From Puffinus mauretanicus (taxonomy: Eukaryota > Chordata > Aves > Procellariiformes > Procellariidae), in the NCBI GenBank assembly GCA_023333565.1, contig JAJKFH010000227.1, positions 496,001-560,000 of the forward strand: a DNA stretch of 64,000 bases, in the 5' to 3' direction. The notes beneath the pieces are model-generated. The model was not told the origin of the DNA and ran no database searches. It saw only the letters and a list, made by a program, of their open reading frames with translations. The position numbers and the translations under genes were made by a program. Numbering within the stretch: the first letter of the stretch is position 1; every line of letters starts with the position of its first letter. Of the stretch, positions 12,731-24,908 are shown piece by piece.

Positions 12731-15700
12731 CAGAAAGTGGAAGAACTATGTCTTCTTTTGAGTCAAGGATTTTGATCCTCTCCTGCAGCTTTTTTTCCTT
12801 TCCCCAGTAGTCTTGCGGGTGGGAATCAGTGTTCTAATCCACATCAGCAGTGAAACCTTTTTTCTTAGTGATGCATAAGGTACACTATTTTTCCACAGGT
12901 GTCACAAGATCTCTGTCATAGTTGTAGTAGAATCGTGGTAATATTTAGACAGAAATCTGGCCACAACAGGGATATGCGTCTTGGAAAAATACAAACTTGA
13001 GCAATAAAACAGTTAGTGGAAGAGGTGGAAACATGTCTGACAGGCTGTGACCGAGCTGAAAATTCAAGAACCTAATCCAGGCTCTCACTACAAGACCACT
13101 TTAAAGGTACCTTTCACTGTTCTAGAAGTTTTAAAAGGGTTTAGGTTGTTAAGTTTTATAACTTGCTGCAAGAATAAAATGAGAGGTAAATTTTTTCTTG
13201 GTTAAATCCACAGACTTGCTCACTGATTTTTTTTTCTTTTTCTTTTGAACTGTGTACCCAGCTCCTGGGTCCAATTGAAGAAGAGGACATGTTTTGTAAT
13301 AGACTTCTGAAAGTTGGACGTTGAACTGTGACTTTAAAGCTGGGTGGTACGAGTGCAGTTACTAGCTGTATATGTACAAATCTTGTGTATTTGAGCAATC
13401 TTACCCATCTAAAGACTTGTCATCTTGTTGTAGTGTTAGTGTTATCCTGTGGGAATGGCAGGACTGCAGGACAAAACAGCTGTAAATGAACTGGTTCACT
13501 GGTAATAGGGCCTGGAGAGCGGTGGGGTTTCTGCAGCGCAGAAGGACACCAAAGTTGGCTATCTAGTGTTTAACCAGAATGGCAGGCAGGTTGTGCAGTC
13601 TGTGTTGAATCCAAATTTTGTCATGGCTATGCTGTTGTCATTCCATGCAACCTGTTTGCAGCTTAATACATTTAAGGGTTATGAGCTGAATAATACGGTG
13701 ATCAGTCAACTCATTCCCTGTCAAATTTCTTTCTGTTGTGTCAGATGTCTCCACCCCCTGCTGTCTTTCATGTAGGACTAGACTAAAGCTGAGGGCTTCT
13801 TCAAAGCCATATTTAGCTTGGCAGCTTTATTATTCCAGCCAATCTGTCTATTCCACTTGGGCTGAAATGCCACCCCACTTTTCAGCTTTTCTTCTAGCCA
13901 TCATCTGGTATGCCAACAACCAAACATTTGGTGCAATTCATAGGAAAGAGAGAGGGCATCACATGAGAGAAGCTAAGATTTTGTTACTGCTAGAGCCTTA
14001 AAACTTTAAAGTGGATGTCAAGAACCTTAAGATAAATTCAATGCCTCTTGTTGTCTGTATTTAAAAATAGATCTGACCACCTGATTGTGAGAAACAGAGA
14101 TGGCTTCCTGGGCTTTTTATGTAGGCTTGAGTGCAAAGTAATTGTTTTTTGATGGACATAACTTTCATCAATAAGTCATTGAATTTCTTTGACCCAGTTC
14201 TGATGCATTTTTAAAGGCATTATAATTTCTCAGCAAACATTTACCTCAAGCATATGAAATCTACAATTTAGATATATTACAATGAAGTCTTTATACTGAG
14301 GTTAAAGCTTATGGGGATTTTTCTGGTATCAGTTTTCAACTAGATCCACATATGAAGAATAACTTTGTAGGAAAGACATAAGCTATAAGACACTGGTGGT
14401 TCTTCCCAAACTTACTTCTTTGCTAGTAATATTCAAACATTTATGTTTCAAACATTTAATTTAATTTATTGCCTTCAGTCTTCTGTTACTTGCCAGGAAA
14501 TAGTCTCTAATATTTGGTCCAAGCACTGCCTGAATAGTTTGATCTTTGGCTTGTTATTTTACTACTTTGTGCCTTGATGCATCTCTCTGAGAAATGAGTA
14601 TTAAGAGAGATACTGTCTGGAGAGTAGGAGAGGAACTGCCTTCTGTTGAACAATTATAGAGCTTGTTGAGGGTGCTTAGATTAAAGCAATCAAATGCTAT
14701 AATGCCTCCTGGCACTCCCTCCTGGTTGAAATGTAGTTCTTTTTGTTGGCTATTCTCATTTGAAACTAAAAAGGTTTTACTAAAAGCAGAAAAGTAATGT
14801 GCTGTAACTCTTAAAAATACAGATAGTCTGCATACGTCTTCCTGTTCCCATCCAAAGGATATCATTCACAATGGGATTTCAATTCATGATGATATTTTGG
14901 GGCTCTTAAGTGAGGCTTATCAACTGCTGATATCATCTGTTCCCTCATGGAGAACATGGCATCCTTTCTAAAATAGTGTTGCATCTTGCATAAGTACCAC
15001 TGTTGGGCTTGGACTTAATCTTTAAAGGCACCTGAGGGGACTGGGTGAGCAGCAGCATGAAGAGGGAAGCTGGAGGACTATCACGTTACCACATAATGGC
15101 CTCCTCTGAGCTGCACAGCCGTCAGACTTGCAGCCCCTGCGTGTTACTCATCCTCACTTTCTTCTGCTCCGCCTGTGTCAGCTTCCACTGTTCACAAGGA
15201 ATTTCTTGGCAATGTCCTCTTCTTCCTCTATCAGCATGCTAGGAAGCAGCATAGCTGCTTGGTTGCCTTTCACACTAGATTGTCACGGCCCTTTGCTGCA
15301 GGGACAGCCTCAGATTTGATGCAGCAAATTCTACTGTGTTATAGCCGAGGTGATGCTGCTCTCTGCACACTATTGGGTCCTATCGGTCAGTCCCCAAAAC
15401 CTGCAATTAGCTATCCTCCTCTGACTTGCCATATCTCCCGCTTACAGACCAGTCCTTATGCTAGTCTGGTTTTGAGTAACCATCTGTAAGAACTGTCATC
15501 CCTTCTAGGAAGCTGCTACTACAAGACTTTGGCATCGCCATGCAAAGTGACTGCTAGCTTCCAAGCTACTTTCTCATCAGTCCGTTCATTCTGCAGATGG
15601 CAATAGCTCAAAGTCTGCCAGGCATTCACAGCTTTCAGGCTAATCCTTGTAACAGCACAGTTCTCCACAACCAAGAATGCTTTTGCAGATCTTGAGGTTG

Positions 15701-18107
15701 CTGCTTTCCAGCCCTGTGAAGTGCTTTTACAGAAACGTAATGGTTTACTGCAGCGCACACACAACCATTCGAATGTATGCAGCCCGGCCTCAGCTCTATT
15801 CTACCCCGAGTCATAGGTGACAATGTAATGTTACATTTTTGTGACATTTTATAAAAAGATAAAGACATAGCATTACCTATAGATAGCAGTGGTCTCTGTG
15901 CTGCTCATGTCAGTGTCCTCTGTGAGAATGTGGAAAGCTGTGTGTGACAGGGATTTGGTTATCTAGAAACAGAATTGTAAGGGAAAACTGGCCTTTCAAG
16001 AGCTTGAGCTGAAATGTTACATCTGACATACCCTATTTCAGATTCTTGTTTGGCATGTGCTGATGTTACTAGCCTGAGTGAGATGCAGATTCCTTCTGCC
16101 CCTTCCCAAATATTCCTGTTTGCTCAGCTACTTACATTTTTTAATATCCTTAAAGCTGCAGCAATTTCCATCACAGATTTTTCCATTAAATACCACTGAA
16201 GTAATACAATGAAGGTGAGGGAAAAGCCTGTATTTTTTGGAATTGAGAGAGGAGTGTCTAGTTCTGTTAGTTTGTTAGGACCTGAATTCAAGGATTTTTG
16301 CTATTTTTCTTAAATGCTAATTCTATTTAAGAAAAGTTTCAGCTCCTTTATATACTATGGTAAGGTGCCCCGTGGAAAAATGTGTTTTCTTTCAAGGCCT
16401 AGTTATACTAGTACAAACTAAAGAACTGGAATTATAGTACACTTTTTTTTTAGACTGAAGTCTGTGTTACTTCTAGGTGAGTGCATGCATTTTCCTTCTA
16501 GTTTTCTCCCACCTGAGAGTTGTGTTTTCTTTTCAGGCCATTAAAAAGTACAAGAGAACAAGAGTACTTATTCTACCAAAGGTGTCAGACAGACTGGCAC
16601 CTGCTTCTTGGTCGAATAGCACTTTCTTTCAGAAAAGGAAAAAAAAAAAAGGGGGGCATCAGCTACTGTGTGAAATCAATCTTCCAATCTGTTGTAGAAC
16701 GGAGTTTGCTTTGTAAAGAGGAAAAAAAAAAAGCTCTCATAAAAGATGCATGCTTAATTTTTGTGTTTGCTCATTGGTTTCCGTGTCCTTCTTTGCACTT
16801 TTCTTTCAACACTGCATCAGATACTTAATAGACTACAAAATATTAGATGTAATTAGGACCTGCAGCTACCAGGGTACTAATGATGGAGTTATTGCTAACT
16901 CCCATTTTGAGGAATGATTCCAGCTTGATACTTCTCTTATTATCTGCAGGGACTGTTTCCTGACAATTGCAGGCTCATACTCATTTTGAGAGAATGATAT
17001 GCGAGAGGTGGAAGGTGTGTTTCTAGCTTGCTGGATCACAAGAAATCCTCTACAGTCCATTTCCATTTATTACCCTTACTAAGCTCTGTTGAAGAATATA
17101 GTATCTTCTTCATCAATAACATAAGGAATCTCAAGTAACAAAGCTAATCTATGTTCAGCACTTCTGAGCTAGGTTCTTAATATGAGTAAATTGAAGTCTT
17201 CCCAGGTTAGTTTGAGCTTCAGAAGTCTGCCTGTATCCTGGAGTGTAGTCCCATTAATACAGCTGCTTAAAATAATTAAGTATCTCTTTTTCTGTCAGTT
17301 ATGCTAGGGAACTTTTCACTAGGATGAGACTCTCTTTCTTGTCTGTAATCCATAAGGCTTAAGTAATATGAGACCTTAGCAGGGAAAAATTGGGAGAATG
17401 GGGAAAGGCAGAGAGATTAGTACTGCCTAATTTTAGCAATATATATTAGAAGCTTAGAGAAACTAATCTCCTAATATGATAAATAGAGAGCAAGACTCTG
17501 AAGTTAAGCTCATGCTCTGAAATGCCTGATATAGGAACCTACCTCTCTTCCAGGGAACTGGAATTCAGACTTGGGTACTTGGGGTAGATGGTTTGGGTCT
17601 CTCCCTTTTGCCCCCTTTAACGGAGTGACTTACTGATTTGCTCAGGATTTTGAAGAAAAGAGCAATAACGTTGAACTGGCTGTTGAACAAGGGAAAACTC
17701 ACTATGTAGGTTTGACTGTCATGGGAGGGATGCTCATCTCTTTCTCCCCTGTAGCACTGCCTGAGTGCTGCATCTGCCTACTGCTGCGGCTGATGCTAAC
17801 CTCTCAAAGAGCACTCCTGCAGGGCTTAGTATTGCTTGGCCTATTTCAGGAAGAGGTGGGCTTAGCTGTCCACAAGCAATCAAAAAAAATCAGTCCAAAC
17901 TGCACAATGTTACACACAGTTTTGATGGTCAGAAGACGCCTGAGTAAATTCTTATCTGGTATAAGTTTCCCCTGGTGCTTTTGGCATCTCTGGATCAAAT
18001 TATCTTTAGCTTGGATCTCAGCTTTCTTAGAATGCTGGTCACACAGGTAGATGGGAAAACTGATGTTAGTAGTATGATTTTCCTTGTAGCCATTGTATAT
18101 TTAGTAA
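12731..18107. other. Intergenic DNA
   Basis: No gene recognised. A weak continuation of the CR1-like piece may reach about 13100. Several overlapping frames of about 60-110 codons near 15045-15868 and 17712-18050 show no domain and no splice-supported exon structure. Confidence 0.6.
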
Positions 18108-18111
18108 AATC

Positions 18112-18690
18112 TGTCGTGGTTTAACCCCAGCTGGCCACTGAGCACCACGCAGCTGCTCGCTCACCCCCCCCGCTGGGTGGGATGGGGGAGAGAATCAGAA
18201 GGGTAAAAGTGAGAAAAACTCGTGGGTTGAGATAAAGACAGTTTAATAGGGAAAGCAAAAGCCGCGCACGCAAGCAAAGCAAAACAAGGAATTCATTCAC
18301 CACTTCCCATCGGCAGGCAGGTGTTCAGCCATCTCCAGGACAGCAGGGCTCCATCACGCGTAACGGTGACTTGGGAAGACAAACGCCATCACTCTGAACG
18401 TCCCCCCCTCCTTCTTCTTCACCCAGCCTTATATGCTGAGCATGACGTCATATGGTATGGAATAGCCTATTGGCTAACTGGGCCAGCCGTCCTGGCCATG
18501 CTCCCTCCCAGACCCCTGCACATCTGACAGGGCATGGGAAGATGAAAAGTCCTTGACTGGCATAAACAATACCTAGCAACAACCAAAACATCAGTGTGTC
18601 ATCAACATTATTCTCACACTACATCCAAAACACAGCACTATACCAGTTAATAGGAAGAAAATCAACTCCATTCCAGCCAAAACCAGGACA
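18112..18690 (-). mobile_element. Solo LTR of an avian endogenous retrovirus
   Basis: On the minus strand the element starts TGTCCTGG (18690 downward) and ends CCACGACA (18112), so the ends are TG...CA with imperfect inverted repeats. The 4 bases AATC flank it on both sides (18108-18111 and 18691-18694), as expected for a target duplication. Promoter order on the minus strand is consistent: CCAAT at 18473-18469, a perfect CRE (TGACGTCA) at 18450-18443, a TATA-like CATATAAGG at 18435-18427, and ATTAAA as poly(A) signal at 18247-18242. No internal retroviral region or second LTR adjoins it, so this is a solo LTR left by recombination. The 4-base duplication suggests a gammaretrovirus-like family; I cannot give its database name. 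Its CpGs are largely intact, suggesting it is not very old. Confidence 0.93.
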
Positions 18691-18694
18691 AATC

Positions 18695-21600
18695 TAGCGT
18701 ATCAAACATTGCGGCATCTAGGAGAATTGCATTTTCAATCTCGATATTTATAAAAATAAGGTAGCCGGATCTCTTAAGATGCCATGGGTGGTACTTGTTT
18801 ATAATTTTATTTAGCTTCCTTCCTGCCATTTTTCTATTTACCTATTCTTTTGCTTAAATAGATAAGCTTGATTTTGGCTATTCATTTCTGAAAAGAATAA
18901 ATTCTATAGGGCTTGAAATTGCATGTCTATGCTGGACAGTTCTTTTAAAGGAGATCAGAACAAAAGTGCAAACACCTCATCCCTCTCTCACTTCTGCCCA
19001 GCTAGCTTTAAATTTTTCCTTTAAATGTAGCATCCATCTTGCAACCCTCAGTTCACGTTTTTCAAGCTGCTGTAAAATTTCCAGCCTTTCAATAATCTTT
19101 GTATTAATTTCCTAATGCTGAAAATAAGTAATTACTCACATTTTTCAAAATGTGCTCCATATTAAGAGGCTACAGTGCATCTTCTTTTACTAATTATTTC
19201 AGGAGAGCTAATCTGCAGTGTGTGTGACCTTTTCTGAATTTGGACCCATCTGGCATTTTCAAATGGAATTGAGTATTGATCTCCACACTGTTAATTTATT
19301 GTTTAATTAAAAAATCATAGTGCCGTGATGTGGTTTGATTGCACATCCTTTTCCACATCAACCAATTAATGTGGAAAGCCATCACAAAACTATCACTTTT
19401 TATTATTATTTTTTATAATGGAGCTTCCCAGAAATGTAGGTTTTCTCTCATATACCATACTAATGGTTTGGAACGCATTTTAGCATAAATGACCTGCAGG
19501 AACTGCTGTAGAAAGTAAATTCTCAGTTTATATCATTTTGGTATGACCAAGGTGCTACGCTTCCTGGACTTGATAGAATGGTTCTGGAACTTGACTGTGC
19601 ATATTAGGTCACCAATATCTAGTATAAAATGTAGAGAAGTGGTTATTAAAGACCAGTCATCTTAGTCAACGGTGGGTCTGCTGTACTGCCCTTGCTTATT
19701 AAGGAGAAGAAACTATATTTCTTGAATGAGGCAATACCATCAAACTTTGTACTGTCAAGTTCCCTTCCTATGGGTGAAAAATGTTTAAAGTAATCTTGCG
19801 TTGTTGCCAAACTACCAATATTTGTGTATCTAAAAATGTGCCTAGGCAAGATTGAGTGTGGTATGTATTCTGCAGAACACTTGTTTCCCAAATATCTTAA
19901 AAAACACCTCTTAGAAGTGAAGTCCTTATTGTTCCTGCCTTGTATTTTTATGACCGAATAGTTGTTTAAACTGAGGTCTTATTGAAGTGTAATGTCTTCT
20001 GCCTTCTCAACCCTTACTTAATGCTTCATCTAGAATCTCCTGTGAATGAACATTTAAATCTAGAAATCCTGGTAGGGATACTTTAGCCAAGGAATTATCT
20101 TACAGTCAGATCTTTGGAATATATTATTTGTTCTAAAATATTCTAGTTTGACCTTCAGCACACCTGTGTATGAAATATCAAAAACAGATATCTATTAGAT
20201 GTGTTCAAGTAGCAAATCTGATAATGGGAACTTAAATTATACGCTAACAACTTTAAAGCAAGCATTTACTTCTAAAAGGCTGTAGAAGCGATGCAGGGCT
20301 GGAGTAGCGTGCCATGCAGGAAAGCCTCACTTTGGCTGGGTCACTTTTAACTTCTCTGATGTGAGGATTCCAGAAAAGGTCAAAGGGAATTGTGAGGATT
20401 GCAAGACTAAAAATCTTGCTTTGCACACCAGTTAGCTGGGCAGCATTTCTGTGGAGATCTTAAGAAGATGATCATGGGTTGCAAAGTATTGTCAGGAGTC
20501 ATGATACATGGGCCAAAAATCTCAACCTCTTGAGCAGTTTAACAAGAAGGTAGATAAAAAGTGTATATCCAGCCAGGCTTGGGGAAAGGGTGGGAGGGAT
20601 TTTTTTCTTCTCTTCCTCCTCTTTAACGTTTTGCATTAAAAAATCAATATTTTTCCTATGTAACTTTTTCATTTTCACAATTATGAAAGCAGTAACCCTT
20701 CTGTAGTCTCCATTTCTTTTTCAATAGTCAGTTTTGAGGCAAAAATTAAAATATTTAAATTATATATATCAAGTAATTTCTGACCAGAATGAAAAGTTGC
20801 CAATGATAGTTTGATTTATTAAAAATAGATATATTTTTCATTGCCAAATAATTTTTGATAACAATAATATGATCACATCTAACACAAAGGCATCCAGAAA
20901 TAAATCACAGTGGTGTTAAAATTAATTTGGCCTAAACCTTCAAACAAAAATAATCATCAGATAATAACTTTGGCTTAGTTATTCAAGTCATCTTTGCTTT
21001 TCCAAGTCCACTCCAAAATAAATAGCATTTCAAAACAATGCATTGCTAACAGATCATCCTTCAAGAAATTACAGGACCAAGAACTCCCAAATTATGGCAA
21101 TTTTGAAATGAAGAACAAACTACATCATTTCAAGGAACGTTATTAGAAAACCATGTATCACGGTGGTGTAGAAATGAAACCTCGGTGTTCTTTGCAGATA
21201 AAGGATGTGTAAACATTAGCACAGTTTTTGTATTCAACCAATCAGAATCCAATGAAAGCAATTTATCTTTGATCTTTTGAGAAGAGCCTGCAGTTCGGTG
21301 TTCTTTAATATCTTAACTGTAGTTAGAAATAAAAAAGAAAGGGAATCTGAAATAATCCCTTTCAATTGTATTACACTTGGAGATTTGACTTTTAAAAAAA
21401 GAAAAAGTCAACAAATTTTTACTTCTGATTTTGATAATGTTCTTTGTTCACAATGCAAGTCCCTCAGTTATGCAGAACTGTGACAAAAGTACACACGTAA
21501 AGGATTAAAAACCTATTGGTAAACCAAAGTTGTGATCTAAAGCCCAAATTGACAAATGGAAGTCTTTATATTGACATCTCTGGCCCTTGGATCAGGCCCT

Positions 21601-22229
21601 TGGTTTATTATCAGCGAAAAGTTCTTAAAACTCATTTTCAGATGCAGTGTCAAAAGGAGGTTTTCTTTTAATACACCATAAAAGACAGAGGGTTAGAAAG
21701 CTGCAGAATGACCAGGTAAAGTAGAAAACCAAATGCTTTCTTAGCAGGTCAAAGGAAGGTCATTTGTTTTACAGTTAGAAATAAGCCCTCAGTTGAGAGT
21801 GACAGTAAGACTTTTACTACTCCAGTTCAAGGAAAGTAATGGGTATCAGTGTAAATTGTATTCTGAAGTGCTTTCGCTACTCTTATGGCTATGACATAAA
21901 TTAAAGGGAGGGGAGAAATCAGGCAGGTAAGAAACAGTGAGAAGAGCTGGTTTTAAGAAAGATAGAAGGCCAGAAGCAGCAGTTGTGGAGGTGCCTGGAA
22001 ATGGCCAGGCTGTGTGCATGGTTGGTTAGCCAGGATTTTTAGCAGATGCTGGGAAGAGATTGCAAATTCCCTGCTTCCTCATGCATATGGAGAAAATAAT
22101 AGAAAAGGGAGAGGGAGACTTTCTGGTTTCCTTTCGCAAATATTATCCATACAAGTTGCCTGCTGCCCTAGACACAGTTAGATCTGTTTTAAGCAGGGCC
22201 GATTGAAATAACTAGTGGTAGGAGTTGCC
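18695..22229. other. AT-rich intergenic DNA, possible conserved elements
   Basis: Free of recognisable repeats. Parts at 19200-19420 and 20640-21250 are AT-rich but complex, with TAATTA and ATTTGCAT-like homeodomain and POU words, the texture of conserved noncoding elements. Conservation itself cannot be seen from one sequence. Confidence 0.45.
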
Positions 22230-23090
22230 AAATGCAGTAGCCTAATAGGGCTCTGTGTCCCCAGGTCCAGCCAGGAGTGACGCCGAGCCTCTTTTCCCAC
22301 TAGGCATGCATGCAAACAATGCACATGCATGTGGCTGGCTGCCCCTGATCAACACAAGCAGCACCACTGATGAGGATGAAAGCCCATTAGTGGAAAATTT
22401 ATACCTATGTATGATATAGATCCCTTCCGTAGCCGGTCTTAGACAGTCTATCCAGTAGCTAGCCCCTGGATCCCCTGATCTCCCTGTTGCCCCATGCAGT
22501 GACAGAAACACATGCAGATGTGCAAATGGATGTTACTGATTACTCTTAGGTCACCTGTTTTCTCCAGTATCCAGCCCAGACTTATGGCCACTCCAATACT
22601 TGGCTCTCAAGCCTCTTATCCCACTTGCTGGCTTATCTAGCTTGATGCTCACTAGCAAATACACACACAACGTGCACACCCACACAGTGTGTATGTCCTC
22701 TTGTCTCTCCAGTTGCTGGTATCTGAAGCATATGGACCTCTATGACCCATGGACCCACCTTCAGTGGCTGACACTTAAATTTCCATACGCGGACAGATTT
22801 GAGAGCCCCTCACCCAGGAAAATAAATGGAAATGGAGCTGAACAAAAGACAAGAGAATTTGCTGTGATGAGGTGCAGGGCATGGCCATGCAAGTATACTG
22901 GCCAGACACCTGCTTACATGTGACTGGTGAGAGCCTCCACTGTTGATTCATGTGGTGAGCAACACACGTGGATCGTGGCCTAACCATCCTCCTCTGATAG
23001 CCCAGGGAGGAGCAGGGTCAAGGTGTTCCCTTTGCTCTCATGAGATGAGGGTCGTCCACCTGTCGATGTTCCTCTGCTCATTTGTGTATA
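22230..23090. other. Compositionally distinct block, possible old transposon
   Basis: This stretch is clearly richer in C and G and poorer in A/T runs than both sides, with many CCC and CACACA words, and includes a CA/TG-rich part near 22660-22692. The density resembles an old LTR or DNA element more than the intergenic background. No terminal repeats, target duplication or coding remnants were found, so the nature stays open. Confidence 0.25.
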
Positions 23091-24834
23091 TGGGCAAACT
23101 TGGCAACCCAATATAAATGCCATTCAATTATTCTACCCCTTGATCCTTCAAACTTTGCATTCTTTTTTCTGTGATCCTGCTCTGGCAGGAGATGAGCCTG
23201 GAGCTCCAGTCCTGCTTGTTTTACACACAGCTTCCTATTACAGTAAATGACATCATTAAAGTGGGCATCTAGATAAAGCTGTTCCAAAAAGCAGGTTAGC
23301 ATATTGTTCAACATAAAGAGTTTCACAGCAGCTTCATGGTTGTTATACCAGGTACTTAGATATTATTGTAAATATTGCTTGATTTACTGCATGTGGACTT
23401 GAATGATGTAAATGTATCACAGTGTGCATTTAGAAAGCATTTGGATCATAAAAACTCACTTTTCGTAACCATCTGACTATGATTAATTCTAACAATACAA
23501 CTTATTAATTAAAGTTGGGAAGCAGCATAATTGAAACTAGCATTCTCAATTCACTTGAATGAATTTCAGCATTTATTGTGCAGCTATTCTAATGAAATGC
23601 TGAAATCATCTGCGTATCAATCTATTCATTACCAAATGAGATGAATGCAACAATCCGAAGTATTCATGGAAATATCTTCATTAGAAAAATCATGTAGTTA
23701 ACGTGGAGTGTTCTCTAAATGAAGCACCTAAAATGTTACATACTTTCTTTCATAATTGCAATTTGACAATATTAGTTTCTCATTCTCCCTGATTATATTT
23801 AAAGTAAAAATAGCACTCAGCATGATTTAAGCATTTTGCACAAAGGAATAAACTTTAGGAAAATGCTAGCAAAGGGGTCATTAACTTTTTGTGTTGTGTT
23901 TATTTTATTTGCTGTTAATAGTCATTATCAAAGATTGCACTTTAGCAAGAATTGTTCTGGTCTTTGTGCTGAAGTCTGTCTGCAGCTCTGCTCATGCTAC
24001 TGTTACTTGAAGGATTTATCAGCATTAAGGACACTTTATTGCCTTCCCCCCATCCCCAAATACTTCAGCTAAACGGTACAAATTATCTCTATCCTGAAAT
24101 TTGCCAAGAAATGTCACATGCTGAACCAAAGCGTATGTCAGCTATCTGTTTTTAAGAGCCTTATTTTTAAAGAAACATCTTTTCTTCTATTTGAAAAATA
24201 TGAGTTGTTTACACTGAAATAGAATTGCTAGTTTATATAAAGTAATGGGGTTTGCATAGAATGTACTTGCCTCTCTTTTCCTTTTCAGTCAGTAGTGACA
24301 TGACAGAACGTCCCTGCAGAGGTAATGGTGTGAAGCATTTCTGGGGCTTTAAGACTGAAGCAATTCTTACGAGGTGGAATATAGGTGCAAACTGTTCAGG
24401 GATTGTCTAGTGAAAAAGAACTTCCCAGAAATACTTGTAGGGACCCTAAAGCTCTTGCATCATGTTGTTTTCTTCTCCTTCAAGCATGTTATATCTTTTT
24501 GTAGTGTGTCCACTTCCCCTCTCCTCGTCATGTTTTTCCTCTGATATGGCAGGCTCCTTGGGGCTGAGGATTCTCTCATGAGGTTTTGTTAACATGATGT
24601 GACTTGATTCTGACTGAGTCTTATATACATTAGAACACATAGAATACCCAGGTGTGGACTGTCTTCAGTTGCATTAAAGATGCCCCTTTTTTTCTTTAAG
24701 GAAATGAAGGAAGCAAATGAAAAAACTGTGCAGGGATTTGTCCCGGATCATTATCAAGAAAAGGCTGGTAATTTCAACATAGAATGTTCCTGGCTTATTT
24801 TGGGGACAAGGGGATAACCCTAAATAAATGATGC
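23091..24834. other. AT-rich intergenic DNA, possible conserved element
   Basis: The part 23340-23830 is repeat-free, AT-rich and dense in TAATTA, TTAATTAA and ATGAAT words, without long homopolymers. This suggests an enhancer-like conserved element, but only comparison with other birds could show it. Confidence 0.4.
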
Positions 24835-24908
24835 TAAAAAAACCAACCAAACAAAAAAACCCAACAACAACAAAAACAGGAAAAAAAAAAAAAACCAAAC
24901 CCAACAAA
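24835..24908. repeat. A-rich low-complexity tract
   Basis: About 70 bases of almost only A and C in patterns such as AACCAACCAAAC, CAACAACAAC and a run of 14 A. Similar tracts occur at 32192-32278 and, in opposite orientation, inside HSBP1 intron 2. The origin may be expanded poly(A) tails of old retroposons, but no element body is visible next to it. Confidence 0.85.

Noticed and set aside
15001..15045. CR1-like 3' phrase (TTGGACTTAATCTTTAAAGG)
   Set aside because: Similarity covers only about 25 bases and the following sequence does not fit the CR1 end.
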